This document shows positions 46,292 to 55,498 of a DNA stretch of 64,000 nt, piece after piece (within the stretch, counting starts at the first letter, position 1; every line of letters starts with the position of its first letter). Source of the DNA: Chitinophagaceae bacterium UBA2375 (GTDB lineage Bacteria; Bacteroidota; Bacteroidia; Chitinophagales; Chitinophagaceae). The DNA is taken from contig DDTB01000001.1 of NCBI GenBank assembly GCA_002343985.1, forward strand, positions 1 through 64,000, given 5' to 3'. The notes beneath the pieces are model-generated. The model ran no database searches and was not told the origin of the DNA. It saw only the letters and a list, made by a program, of their open reading frames with translations. The position numbers and the translations under genes were made by a program.

Positions 46292-47080
46292 TCAATATTT
46301 CAGGATATCGCGTATGAAATTATGGTATTCGGGAAAGGATGGCAGGTTGTTATGCCCTCCGCCCTCAATCCTGATTAAGGTAATTTTATTGGGGCTGATC
46401 GCTTTCAGCGCTTCGCTTTGTTGAATGGGTATCAGCCAGTCGCGCGTGCCATGCAGTATATATGTGTGGCAATTGACGTGCCTGATCCATTTGTCGGTAC
46501 GCAGGTGGTACCTCAACAAAAACCTGGTGGGCAGAAAAGGCAGGAACCGGTTAACCGCTTTCTTAAAACTAAAATAAGGCGCGTCGAGTATGAGGTAACG
46601 GGGTTTGTTATCGCTTGCAATCTTCGCGGCAAAGCCACTTCCCAGGCTTCGTCCGTACACTATGATATGATGTTCGGTGTATTGTACGGCCAGGGTATCA
46701 TACACAAATTGCATATCGGATAATAATTTTTGTTCCGATCTTTTGCCGGTGCTTTTACCAAACCCCCTGTAATCAACTAAAACAACATCATACCCATACC
46801 GGGTGAAGTCGCGCGCATACCTGGCCCAACCCTTGATACTCCTGGTATTCCCATGAAAATACAATACAAGCCCCAATGGTTTGGGTACGGTAAAATGTAA
46901 TCCGTTGATGCGTACGCCTTCTTCCACATCAAAGAATAATTCCTTGAAAGGGAAATCATATTTGTAAATGAAATCCTGCCTGAGTTTTTCCGGTTTGAAT
47001 ATGAAACGTTCCTGTACGAGGTACACGAGTACCAGGAGGAGCAGGTAAGCGCCAATGATATACAACAAAGTGGGATTCAT
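46292..47080 (-). CDS. Membrane-anchored alpha/beta hydrolase, first of a tandem pair
   Basis: A 262-residue protein with an N-terminal membrane segment (about 4-22) and an alpha/beta hydrolase fold. Marks are LYFHGNTRSIKGWARYA, DYRGFGKSTGKRSEQKL, nucleophile GRSLGSGFAAK, acid HGTRDWLIPI and histidine GGGHNN. It is close in layout to the next gene, so the two look like a tandem duplication that has since diverged. Its start codon overlaps the stop of the rhodanese gene (4 bp). Function is unknown beyond a likely ester or acyl substrate near the membrane. Confidence 0.85.
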   Translation of the reverse strand: MNPTLLYIIGAYLLLLVLVYLVQERFIFKPEKLRQDFIYKYDFPFKELFFDVEEGVRINGLHFTVPKPLGLVLYFHGNTRSIKGWARYARDFTRYGYDVVLVDYRGFGKSTGKRSEQKLLSDMQFVYDTLAVQYTEHHIIVYGRSLGSGFAAKIASDNKPRYLILDAPYFSFKKAVNRFLPFLPTRFLLRYHLRTDKWIRHVNCHTYILHGTRDWLIPIQQSEALKAISPNKITLIRIEGGGHNNLPSFPEYHNFIRDILKY

Positions 47081-47388
47081 TCGCCTTTGGCATTGGCTTT
47101 TCTCCAGGCCGACATTCCGCCGGACAGGTTGTACAAATGAGTGAAGCCAAATTTCTGTTCAAGCCTTTGAATGGCGATCTGGCTCCTGATCCCTTTTTCG
47201 CAATACAACACGACCGGCTTCTCCACTTTGAAAATATCTCCATGTTCCAGCAAGTCGCCCAATGGAACGAGTGTTCCGCCAATGTGAAAGGCTTCATGTT
47301 CAAATGGCTCGCGCACATCAATGAGCAGCATATCATCGCCCCTGCTCAACATTTCCTTCAGGTCTTCCGCTGAAATATGTTGCATCAT
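47077..47388 (-). CDS. Single-domain rhodanese
   Basis: A 103-residue rhodanese-like protein without signal peptide. It opens with the typical ISAEDLKEML and LLIDVREPFEHEAFHI. The active-site cysteine lies in VVLYCEKGIRSQIA (about 67), with a CEKGIRS loop of normal length, and the C-terminus reads LSGGMSAWRKA. It should carry a persulfide for sulfur transfer in the cytoplasm; the partner is unknown. It starts ten bases after the kup stop and its stop overlaps the next gene by four bases, so all are cotranscribed. Confidence 0.9.
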   Translation of the reverse strand: MMQHISAEDLKEMLSRGDDMLLIDVREPFEHEAFHIGGTLVPLGDLLEHGDIFKVEKPVVLYCEKGIRSQIAIQRLEQKFGFTHLYNLSGGMSAWRKANAKGE

Positions 47389-47398
47389 GCCGGTTTAT

Positions 47399-49387
47399 TT
47401 ATTCTTCATCCTCACCGCTATACACCCTTTGCAGTTTCAATTTGCTGACAGGCGCTACAACCAGTGGGAATTTCTCGATCACTACATTGCTTTGTTCCAA
47501 TCCGAAACCTTTCTCTTCGCTCACACTGAATTCTTTCAACCAGAAATATACTTTCATGATGATCGTTTCCATGAAAGGTAATTCGTTGTCCTGGCTCAGG
47601 AATTTCTCCATCACAATAAATTGAAAATCGCCCACCTGGTTGGTTCGTTGATGGCTGTCGTACCTGCTGGTGATATTCACTTCGCGGTTCGCCACCAGGT
47701 CTTCCACCACTTTCTTAAACATGAGGTTGATGCGTGGCGCCATCCGGAACCCAAGCCTGAACTCCACCCGGATAATGTCATTTGGGATGATGTGTTCCAC
47801 TTTGTATTCGCAGGTATAGGGATCATCCAATGTGTCTACATGCACAAACCAATAAATATCGGCTCGTTTAGGTTTTCCCCGCAGGATGGAATACATGATT
47901 TTATGCTCTATCTCTTTGGGATTATTGGCACTGGTAAGGTACACGAGGTGAGTAGCGTATTTGGGAATGCTGTTGTCATTGCTGAGCTCTTCCAGTTTGG
48001 GGATGTATTCATCCACACGAACAAATTCTACGTACCGGTTTTTGATTTTGCGTGCCCGGTACCATACATACATTACGGTGAACATCAGGAAGCCGATCAG
48101 TACCGTGATATAACCACCGTGCAGGAATTTATCCATTAAAGCGATCAGGAACGCCACTTCAATGACCAGGTAAACCGCCAGGAACAGGTAAATCCAAGGC
48201 CGTGCCACCCTGTGCAAGACCATATAGTTGGCAAAGAGTATGGTCGTCATCGTCATGGTAGTGATGATGGCCAAACCATAGGCGGCTTCCATGCGAGCCG
48301 ATTCTTTAAAATACAAAACAACACCGATACAACCTGCAAATAGAAGTGTATTAATGCCAGGGATATAAATCTGACCTTTGGCTTCGGTTGGATACTTGAT
48401 CCTCATTTTTGGCCAGAGGTTCAAACGGATTGCTTCATTGATCAGTGTATATGAGCCTGAAATCATAGCCTGGCTGGCGATTATAGCCGCAGATGTAGCT
48501 ATGATCACTCCCGGTACGATGAACCATTGCGGCATCAGGTCGTAAAACGCGTTAATGCCGAGGCTGGTTTTGGTAGCTACATCAATGAGCTGGCCGTCGT
48601 GGTATTTGAGAAGGCTCGCCCCTTGTCCGAAGTAATTGATCAACAGGCAGGACTTCACAAATATCCATGACACCCTGATATTCCCCTTGCCGCAATGCCC
48701 GAGGTCGCTATACAATGCTTCCGCGCCCGTGGTACAAAGGAATACGGCGCCCAGCAACCAGAAACCTTCAGGATATTCAATCAAAAACTTGATCGCATAG
48801 TATGGGTTAAGCGCGTTAAAAATGGCCAGGTGGTCAGAGATATGTATGATGCCCAATACGGCGAGCATGCTGAACCAAACACTCATCACAGGTCCAAACA
48901 TTTTCCCAATTGATGATGTGCCGAACTGCTGCATGAAAAAGAAAATGCAGATGATGGATAACACAATAATTACCACGGTATCTCCTGCAATGGCCCTGAA
49001 CCTTGGCAACTCTTTCAAGCCTTCGATGGCAGAGGTTATGGAGATGGGTGGCGTAATGATGCCATCAGCCAAAAGGGCCGCCCCGCCCAGCATCGCGGGG
49101 ATTACCAGCCATTTCCTTCTTCGCCTGACGAGGGCAAACAGGGCGAAGATGCCCCCTTCTCCCCTGTTATCCGCGCGAAGCACAAGGATGACATATTTAA
49201 TGGTGGTTTGTAACGTGATTGTCCAAATAATCAGCGACAAGGTGCCATAAATCAATGTTTCATTGACAACCCTTCCTAAGATGATTGAATTGAACACATA
49301 GAGTGGCGATGTGCCGATATCTCCATAGATAATGCCCAGGGCTATGAGCAGGCCGGCCCCGGTCACTTTGTTGATGTGCTTTCCCAC
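47399..49387 (-). CDS. kup: KUP system potassium uptake protein
   Basis: A 662-residue potassium transporter of the KUP/HAK/KT family. It starts at GTG (MGKHINKVTGAG), with no in-frame ATG close by. The family signature GIIYGDIGTSPLYV lies at residues 18-31. About twelve membrane helices cover residues 10-455, and a cytoplasmic C-terminal domain of about 200 residues follows. It imports K+ with protons at low ion levels. It heads the operon with the rhodanese and two hydrolases, and is cut off from upstream ftsZ by an intrinsic terminator. I see no c-di-AMP riboswitch in its 187-bp leader region. Confidence 0.95.
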   Translation of the reverse strand: MGKHINKVTGAGLLIALGIIYGDIGTSPLYVFNSIILGRVVNETLIYGTLSLIIWTITLQTTIKYVILVLRADNRGEGGIFALFALVRRRRKWLVIPAMLGGAALLADGIITPPISITSAIEGLKELPRFRAIAGDTVVIIVLSIICIFFFMQQFGTSSIGKMFGPVMSVWFSMLAVLGIIHISDHLAIFNALNPYYAIKFLIEYPEGFWLLGAVFLCTTGAEALYSDLGHCGKGNIRVSWIFVKSCLLINYFGQGASLLKYHDGQLIDVATKTSLGINAFYDLMPQWFIVPGVIIATSAAIIASQAMISGSYTLINEAIRLNLWPKMRIKYPTEAKGQIYIPGINTLLFAGCIGVVLYFKESARMEAAYGLAIITTMTMTTILFANYMVLHRVARPWIYLFLAVYLVIEVAFLIALMDKFLHGGYITVLIGFLMFTVMYVWYRARKIKNRYVEFVRVDEYIPKLEELSNDNSIPKYATHLVYLTSANNPKEIEHKIMYSILRGKPKRADIYWFVHVDTLDDPYTCEYKVEHIIPNDIIRVEFRLGFRMAPRINLMFKKVVEDLVANREVNITSRYDSHQRTNQVGDFQFIVMEKFLSQDNELPFMETIIMKVYFWLKEFSVSEEKGFGLEQSNVVIEKFPLVVAPVSKLKLQRVYSGEDEE

Positions 49388-49437
49388 GGATGCGTATTTT
49401 CGGTAAGGATTCCTTTGTTACCAGAGGAATGGACACA

Positions 49438-49445
49438 CAAATGTA
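49438..49445 (-). promoter_or_regulatory. Candidate -7 box of the kup operon
   Basis: The minus strand reads TACATTTG, an exact TANNTTTG match, 50 bases before the kup start. It lies just past the ftsZ terminator, where a promoter is needed. The -33 region (TTAC) is weak. Confidence 0.5.
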
Positions 49446-49490
49446 ACAGGAAATAATATATCGGGTAAAAAAGATTGGGCAATGTGCATG

Positions 49491-49524
49491 CAAAAACCCC
49501 CTCTCAAACGAAAGGGGGTTTACA
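49491..49524 (-). terminator. Intrinsic terminator at the end of the dcw cluster
   Basis: The arms AAACCCCC (ending about 49501) and GGGGGTTT (49515-49522) form a strong stem, followed on the minus strand by a five-T run (complement of 49492-49496). It lies 50 bases after the ftsZ stop. Confidence 0.85.
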
Positions 49525-49574
49525 AACTGTAATAACAAACACAACTATTAAAACAGAAACATTACACGAATGGA

Positions 49575-51503
49575 TTAGTCGGGCTTTTTTCCGTCGAGGA
49601 AGCTGTTGATCGTGCTGATCTCAGCCTGGTTATTTTCGTCGGATTTCACGGTGTAGTTGCTATAGAAGTTCTCCACGTCGGCAATCTGGTTATGCATATC
49701 CATATTGCGGCGAAGGTAAGCTGGCACCGTTTCAAACTCATTGTTAGGATCGGTCGCGTTGATATTGAACGATAAGTTCCTCAATTTTGCGATTCGCTCC
49801 GCAGCCCGGCGCCTGAGTTCCTCCGTTTCGTCCTGCAGCGCAGGTTCCTCAACTGAAGACTTCATGATAGGCTGAGTTTGTTGCACAATTGGCTTTTCCT
49901 CCGCCGCATTCTGGGAATCTTTAACTACCAGTTGCATGTCGATAACAGGTTCGTCGGCCTGCACCGGTTTCTGCAAAGGCAGTGGTTCTTCGGTTGAATT
50001 GGATTCCTGTTTTGCCGGCGTGTCCTCAGCATAAATCTGCAGAGGCTTTGCCAGGTAGCCCCCCGACGAAAGGGAGCTACGGTTGCTAGCTTCATGTTGA
50101 GCCGGCGCCGGGGTTGGCGCTGCTTCAGTTTCTTTTTTTGGTTGAACGGCTTTGGGTGCCGGCAATGGGATATGCACGTCAAAATCCACTACCGGGGCCT
50201 GATCAGCGGTCGAAGATATTTCAAAAAAGACGGGGCCATCTTCGATTTTATCCCCAGTAGAATTACCTGGGATTTCTACGATTGGGGCTTCCGTGCCATT
50301 GAGTTCAGTTAATACAGGCATCAGCGGATCCGCAGCCGGCGCGGCTTCCGCTACTGGCTCTTCCACTGCAGGTGTTGCTTCAACTTTTTGTTCGGCAACG
50401 GGCTGAGCAGGTTCTTCCGCTGCGGGCACAATGGTTACCGGGGTTTCTTTAACAGGAGGTGCGGGCATTTCAAGTTCCATCACAATCTTATCGCTTGCTA
50501 CGGCCGATTCTTTTGGAGTTGATTTGGCAAATGGATCTTTATGTTCAAAGCCTGTTGCTATAAGTGTAATGCCGATTTCCTGTCCCAGGCTCTCATCGTA
50601 TCCAAGACCGAGGATAACATCCGTATCAGGTCCAGCCTGGCTGAGCAGGTAGTTCTGAATAATTTCCACTTCATCCATGGTGAATTCGTGTTCCCCTTCG
50701 GCTGAATTGATATTAATCAGGATCCACTTCGCACCGCGGATATCATTATCGTTCAGTAATGGTGAAGCCAACGCGAGTTCGATGGCTGTTTGCGCACGGT
50801 CTTCCCCAGCGGCATAAGCGCTGCCCAGGATGGCGACACCACCATTCTTCATTACGGTGCACACATCGGCAAAGTCAACATTGATCTGGCCTGTGCTGTT
50901 GATCACATCCGTGATACATTTAGCCGCGGTGGCCAGCACATTATCAGCCTTGCCAAATGCTTCTTTCATTTTCAGGTTGCCAAACTGGTGCCGTAGTTTA
51001 TCATTGCTGATCACGAGCAGGGTATCCACGTGATCTTTCAACTGGCGGATACCTTCTTCGGCCTGCGCGATGCGCTTCTTTCCTTCATACGAAAATGGCG
51101 TGGTCACGATGCCCACTGTTAATATGCCGAGGTCTTTACATACTTTGGCCAGGATCGGCGCACCGCCCGTACCTGTTCCACCACCCATGCCTGCGGTGAT
51201 GAAAGCCATTTTGGTATTCACTTCCAGGATGCGCTTGATTTCTTCAAGGCTTTCTTCGGTAGCCTGGCGGCCAATATCGGGATTGGCACCGGCGCCGAGG
51301 CCCTGCGTCAGGTGTGGGCCAAGCTGGATTTTATTTGGCACCTGGCTGGTGGCTATGGCCTGCGCATCGGTATTGCAAATGATGAAGTTAACGCCATCTA
51401 TTTTTTGCGAATACATATGGTTGACTGCATTGCTGCCACCGCCTCCCACACCAATGACCTTGATGATGGAGGATTGTTCTTTGGGCAAATCAAAATGAAT
51501 CAT
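49575..51503 (-). CDS. ftsZ: Cell division protein FtsZ with long linker
   Basis: A 642-residue tubulin homologue that forms the division ring. The GTPase domain (about 12-325) has GVGGGGSNAVNHM (near 17-29), the tubulin signature GGGTGTGGAPI (near 107-117) and an intact T7 loop. A very long low-complexity linker rich in Pro, Ala, Glu and Val follows (about 335-555). The C-terminal tail ends ISTINSFLDGKKPD, resembling the Bacteroidota FtsZ tip by which FtsA is bound. E. coli FtsZ has only 383 residues, so the linker explains the size. It is the last dcw gene and is followed by a strong terminator. Confidence 0.97.
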   Translation of the reverse strand: MIHFDLPKEQSSIIKVIGVGGGGSNAVNHMYSQKIDGVNFIICNTDAQAIATSQVPNKIQLGPHLTQGLGAGANPDIGRQATEESLEEIKRILEVNTKMAFITAGMGGGTGTGGAPILAKVCKDLGILTVGIVTTPFSYEGKKRIAQAEEGIRQLKDHVDTLLVISNDKLRHQFGNLKMKEAFGKADNVLATAAKCITDVINSTGQINVDFADVCTVMKNGGVAILGSAYAAGEDRAQTAIELALASPLLNDNDIRGAKWILININSAEGEHEFTMDEVEIIQNYLLSQAGPDTDVILGLGYDESLGQEIGITLIATGFEHKDPFAKSTPKESAVASDKIVMELEMPAPPVKETPVTIVPAAEEPAQPVAEQKVEATPAVEEPVAEAAPAADPLMPVLTELNGTEAPIVEIPGNSTGDKIEDGPVFFEISSTADQAPVVDFDVHIPLPAPKAVQPKKETEAAPTPAPAQHEASNRSSLSSGGYLAKPLQIYAEDTPAKQESNSTEEPLPLQKPVQADEPVIDMQLVVKDSQNAAEEKPIVQQTQPIMKSSVEEPALQDETEELRRRAAERIAKLRNLSFNINATDPNNEFETVPAYLRRNMDMHNQIADVENFYSNYTVKSDENNQAEISTINSFLDGKKPD

Positions 51504-51554
51504 CTGGATAATATTTTGTTGGTTAGTAGGTTCGTTTATGCTTTATCGTTAGTA

Positions 51555-52958
51555 TTACAATTGCTTATCGTCTTCTTCCTTGAACATTTCAATCAGGTTC
51601 GTCTTGATGGAATCCAGGAACTGCTTCAGTTTGGCACGTCCACCTGGATTCACGGGCTGCTCGGCTTGCGCTTCCGTACCGTCTGCTTGCTGGACAGCGG
51701 CTTTCAGGATGGTTTCATCCACCACGGGTTCCTGTTTCAAGAGGTCGGAAGTGTCCAGTTTCACATAATCCGATTCGAAACGGATATTCTTGTTTTCAAA
51801 ATCATTGTAACCTTTCAGGATCAATCCGATGCAGGTGCTGTACATGGGCTTGGCCAGTTCCTCAAGATGGCCCCCGGCGAGGTGTTCGTTCGGGTAACCG
51901 ATACGTGCATTCAAACCGGTGACGTATTCTGATAACTGGATCAGGTGTTTCAGTTGCGATCCGCCACCTGTCAGGATCAGTCCGCCATTCAGTACTTTAT
52001 TATCGAGGCCAACCTGTTTCAGGTGATAGGTCACAAAATCCATGATCTCGCTCATGCGGGCCTGGATGATATTGGCCAGGGTTTTCACGGAAATTTCCTT
52101 TGCCGGCATGCCACGCAATCCGGGAATAGTGATGAAAGCGTTTGATTTGGCTTCATCGCTCAACGCGCTGCCAAACTGGATTTTCATTTGCTCGGCCTGT
52201 GTCTTTAGCACACCAAGCCCTGTTTTAATATCGTTTGTGATATTCTCACCGCCAAAAGGAATTACGGCAGTATGTTTCAGGATGCCTTCATAGAAAACAG
52301 CGAGATCGGTTGTACCGCCACCGATATCAACAATTGCCACACCGGCTTCAAGATCCTGGTCGCACATGACCGCTGCCGCTGAAGCGAGTGGCTGCAATAC
52401 CAGGTCGCGTGTTTTCAAACCGGCTTTCTCCACGCTGCGGTGGATATTGCGTATGGCATTGCGGTCGCCTGTGATAATATGGAAGTTGGCCCCCACTTTC
52501 ACACCGTTATACCCGATTGGGTTAGGAATATTCTGGAAATTATCAACGGTAAATTCCTGTGGGATCACATCAATGATCTGGTCGCCAGCAGGGATATATG
52601 TTTTATACTGGTCAGCGACAAGCCGGTCAATTTCTACCTGGCTGATTTCTTCTTCATGCTCCTGGCGCACAATATCACCGCGTGTTTGCAGGCTTTTGAT
52701 GTGATGCCCTGCAATGCCCACGTAAACTTCGCGGACATCCAGGTTTGGATTTGATTTTCTGCAGTTCTCAAGGGCCAGTTGAATGGCTTTGATGGTTTGA
52801 TCAATGTTCAGTACCATGCCATGCTGCACGCCGTTGCTGTTGGCACGGCCAAAGCCCAGGATTTCGAGCTTACCAAATTCGTTCTTACGGCCCGCAATTG
52901 CCGCGATCTTGGTTGTCCCGATATCCAAGCCTACGATAATGGGTTGTTCCTGGTTCAT
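51555..52958 (-). CDS. ftsA: Cell division protein FtsA
   Basis: I favour the ATG at 52958 (MNQEQPIIVGLDIGTTK), giving 467 residues. An ATG 16 codons earlier (53006) would add a Thr/Asn/Gln-rich stretch and cannot be excluded. The actin-fold protein tethers FtsZ to the membrane. Marks are the phosphate-1 loop GLDIGTTKIAAIAG, the 1C domain, phosphate-2 VDIGGGTTDLAVF (near 210) and adenosine-site ILTGGGSQLKHL. The C-terminus has a likely membrane-binding amphipathic helix (LKQFLDSIKTNLIEMF). It lies between ftsQ and ftsZ, 51 bases before the latter. Confidence 0.95.
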   Translation of the reverse strand: MNQEQPIIVGLDIGTTKIAAIAGRKNEFGKLEILGFGRANSNGVQHGMVLNIDQTIKAIQLALENCRKSNPNLDVREVYVGIAGHHIKSLQTRGDIVRQEHEEEISQVEIDRLVADQYKTYIPAGDQIIDVIPQEFTVDNFQNIPNPIGYNGVKVGANFHIITGDRNAIRNIHRSVEKAGLKTRDLVLQPLASAAAVMCDQDLEAGVAIVDIGGGTTDLAVFYEGILKHTAVIPFGGENITNDIKTGLGVLKTQAEQMKIQFGSALSDEAKSNAFITIPGLRGMPAKEISVKTLANIIQARMSEIMDFVTYHLKQVGLDNKVLNGGLILTGGGSQLKHLIQLSEYVTGLNARIGYPNEHLAGGHLEELAKPMYSTCIGLILKGYNDFENKNIRFESDYVKLDTSDLLKQEPVVDETILKAAVQQADGTEAQAEQPVNPGGRAKLKQFLDSIKTNLIEMFKEEDDKQL

Positions 52959-53015
52959 AGTTGTATTGTTTTGTGTTTGTTTGTGTGGGGTATGGTTTGT
53001 TGTCATCCTGTATGC

Positions 53016-54122
53016 TTAATTTTTTCTTCCTGGTTTCTTTTGTGCCGGTTTGGCCGCGGGTTTCGCGACCGGCTTTTTCGCTGGTTTTGCTGTCGCTTTT
53101 GGCTCTTCCTGCTTTTTTGATGGCTCAGCCGGCTCTGCTATCCTTTCAAAATAAATTGTTGGTTCCAGCGTTGGTTCCTCACGCTGTATCATGAATTTGA
53201 TCATGGTACTGTCTGCCGTATTCCGTTCATTGTCCTGCACAATTGTTTGCACCGAATCGCTGGCAAGTTTCTCTGCTGTTGCCGCCATGGCCTGCATCAA
53301 CTGTATGGTGCGCAAAGAATCGGCCGACACGTCATCTTTACCTTTCAACTTCGCTACCACCTGTCCTTTGAACTGCAGGTTGATGATGCTATACCTGTTC
53401 CAGCCGAAACGCGGCATCATGTTCCGGTAGAAGAGCGATAATTTGCTGAATTTCTCATCCAGGTTTTGCGCATCGCCCAGTACAATTACCTGGTTGCCGA
53501 TGTAAGGCACAAATTCAAATGAGCGCGATGGCGTGATATCGACCTGTTGCACCAGCGCGAGCATGAATGAATCTTCCTGCAGGCGCTGGCTGATGTTCCG
53601 GATATCGCGAAGCAGGGCACTGTCTGCTTTTGTTAAGACCTTTGCATCCGATGGAAAGCCCGTAAACACCGGCACCCTGGCTGAAAACTTATCGCTGAGG
53701 GGCAACATCGACAAACTGCTATCAATATAAAATGTATGTGTGCCATTCGCGAAAACCCTGGCTACCGGCTCCCGCTCTTCTACATCTGCTTTCAATACAT
53801 TATGGCTATCGAAATAAAGTTCCGCGTTCTTCACCCACACATCTTTTTCCAATTCAGACTCCATGCCCACAAGGTCAAAAGATGAAATGGCCTGGCCAAT
53901 TGCCTCTTCACCGCTATACCTGTTGATCAGGTCCAGCACATCCTGCTTATCGATAAAGAAATGATTGCTGACACCACTGATGTTGACATCAATGGATTTG
54001 CACACAGATTCATTTTTATCCCTGACAGCAGCCAGTAAAACAACCAGGCATCCTATTGCCAGCAATATCCATCCCGATGTGACCAGGACGCGCTTTGCGT
54101 TGAATTTTCCGGTTAATGCCAT
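53016..54122 (-). CDS. ftsQ: Cell division protein FtsQ
   Basis: A 368-residue divisome protein with a short cytoplasmic N-terminus, one membrane helix (about 14-33) and a POTRA domain (about 40-115, from SIDVNISGVSNHFFIDKQDV). The beta domain typical of FtsQ follows. The last 45 residues form an unusual tail: after PTIYFERIAEPAEPS it runs into repeats of Lys, Ala and Pro (KPAKKPVAKPAAKP), strongly basic and disordered. It bridges early and late division proteins in the periplasm. Its position between murC and ftsA confirms the call where sequence similarity is low. There is no ddl or murB between murC and ftsQ. Confidence 0.88.
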   Translation of the reverse strand: MALTGKFNAKRVLVTSGWILLAIGCLVVLLAAVRDKNESVCKSIDVNISGVSNHFFIDKQDVLDLINRYSGEEAIGQAISSFDLVGMESELEKDVWVKNAELYFDSHNVLKADVEEREPVARVFANGTHTFYIDSSLSMLPLSDKFSARVPVFTGFPSDAKVLTKADSALLRDIRNISQRLQEDSFMLALVQQVDITPSRSFEFVPYIGNQVIVLGDAQNLDEKFSKLSLFYRNMMPRFGWNRYSIINLQFKGQVVAKLKGKDDVSADSLRTIQLMQAMAATAEKLASDSVQTIVQDNERNTADSTMIKFMIQREEPTLEPTIYFERIAEPAEPSKKQEEPKATAKPAKKPVAKPAAKPAQKKPGRKN

Positions 54123-54142
54123 CTGAAATATTTCTTTTTATA

Positions 54143-55498
54143 TTATTTGCTTAATGCCGTTCGTATCGGTTGAACTTTTGTATCAATATCTCCTGCACCC
54201 GCGGTGATCAATAATTCCGGTTTATGTTCCGCGCATGCTGAAACAACCTGATCCATGCTTATCATCTTTACCGGTATTCCTTTCATTCTCTCTGCAATCA
54301 TCCCGCTATTAACACCGGGCATTGGTTTTTCGCGGGCCGGATAAATGGGCAACAGCCAGCATTCATCAGCCATCGACAATACTTCCGCAAACCCATCCGC
54401 ATGGTCCTGTGTCCGGCTGAACAGGTGCGGCTGGAAAATCACCGTACATTTCCTGCCAGGATACAATTCCTTCGCGCTGCTGATCAAAGCCCTTAATTCC
54501 TCCGGGTGATGCGCGTAATCATCAATCATCACGGTATCAGCATTCCGCATGATGTATTCAAACCTGCGCTTCACACCTTGAAAATCAGCCAGGGCAGCTT
54601 TTATCTTATCATCCCCAAGCCCCATCCGGCTGGTTACTGTGATGGCTGCGATGGCGTTTTCGATATTGTGCCTGCCACCCATGAACAATTCTATCTCCCG
54701 TATTTTCTTACCGGGCATTTCCAGGCTGAATACATAACGGCCATCCATAACCGAAACCGATTCGGCATACACGTCGGCACGATCATCATCCACACTATAT
54801 GTCATGTGGTTTGATGCGATGAAATCCTGTTTACGCGGCAAGCCATATTTCGTCAGCAGGAATCCACCCGGTTTCAGCCTGTTGCCGAATTCCACGAATG
54901 CGTCCAGCAGGTTTTCCGCTGTGCCGTAAATATCCAGGTGATCGGGGTCCATAGACGTAATCACCGCGATATCCGGGCGCAATTGCAGGAAACTCCTGTC
55001 GTACTCATCCGCCTCAGCCACACTCACGGCACGGTCGCTGCTCCAGAAATTGGAATTGTAGTTGGCAGCGATTCCGCCCAGAAAAGCGTTACAGCCAAAA
55101 CCGCTATGCCTGAGAATGTGCGCGATCAAAGAACTGGTGGTCGTTTTCCCATGGGTACCGGCAACGCATACACTAAAAGTTTCTCCAGTAATCAAACCGA
55201 GTACCTGGCTCCTTTTCATCATGGGGAAGCCCTGGGCACGGTAATAATTCAATTCACCGTGATCTGAAGGAATGGCAGGCGTAAACACCACCAATCCCGG
55301 GTCAGGATCCGCCAGGCTGATGTCATCCACATAATGTATCGACATCCCTTCAGCTTCCAGTTGGCGCGTGAGTTCAGTAGCCGTGCGGTCATAGCCACTC
55401 ACTTTCACACCCTTGCTCATAAAATACCTGGCCAGTGCGCTCATGCCTATCCCCCCAATGCCGAGGAAATACACAGATGATATGTTTGATAACTGCAT
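54143..55498 (-). CDS. murC: UDP-N-acetylmuramate--L-alanine ligase
   Basis: The ATG at 55498 (MQLSNISSVYFLG) overlaps the murG stop as ATGA; a TTG just upstream is less likely. The 451-residue Mur ligase adds L-alanine to UDP-MurNAc in the cytoplasm. Domain 1 has FLGIGGIGMSALARYF. The ATP loop is AGTHGKTTTSSL (near 114-125), and the Mur-ligase stretch DYAHHPEEL lies near 322. All three domains are complete. It lies downstream of murG and 20 bases before ftsQ, in standard Bacteroidota dcw order. Confidence 0.97.
   Translation of the reverse strand: MQLSNISSVYFLGIGGIGMSALARYFMSKGVKVSGYDRTATELTRQLEAEGMSIHYVDDISLADPDPGLVVFTPAIPSDHGELNYYRAQGFPMMKRSQVLGLITGETFSVCVAGTHGKTTTSSLIAHILRHSGFGCNAFLGGIAANYNSNFWSSDRAVSVAEADEYDRSFLQLRPDIAVITSMDPDHLDIYGTAENLLDAFVEFGNRLKPGGFLLTKYGLPRKQDFIASNHMTYSVDDDRADVYAESVSVMDGRYVFSLEMPGKKIREIELFMGGRHNIENAIAAITVTSRMGLGDDKIKAALADFQGVKRRFEYIMRNADTVMIDDYAHHPEELRALISSAKELYPGRKCTVIFQPHLFSRTQDHADGFAEVLSMADECWLLPIYPAREKPMPGVNSGMIAERMKGIPVKMISMDQVVSACAEHKPELLITAGAGDIDTKVQPIRTALSK

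Noticed and set aside
49388..49490. Riboswitch (c-di-AMP type) before kup
   Set aside because: After the ftsZ terminator only about 100 bases remain, with no paired domains that resemble a ydaO-type element.
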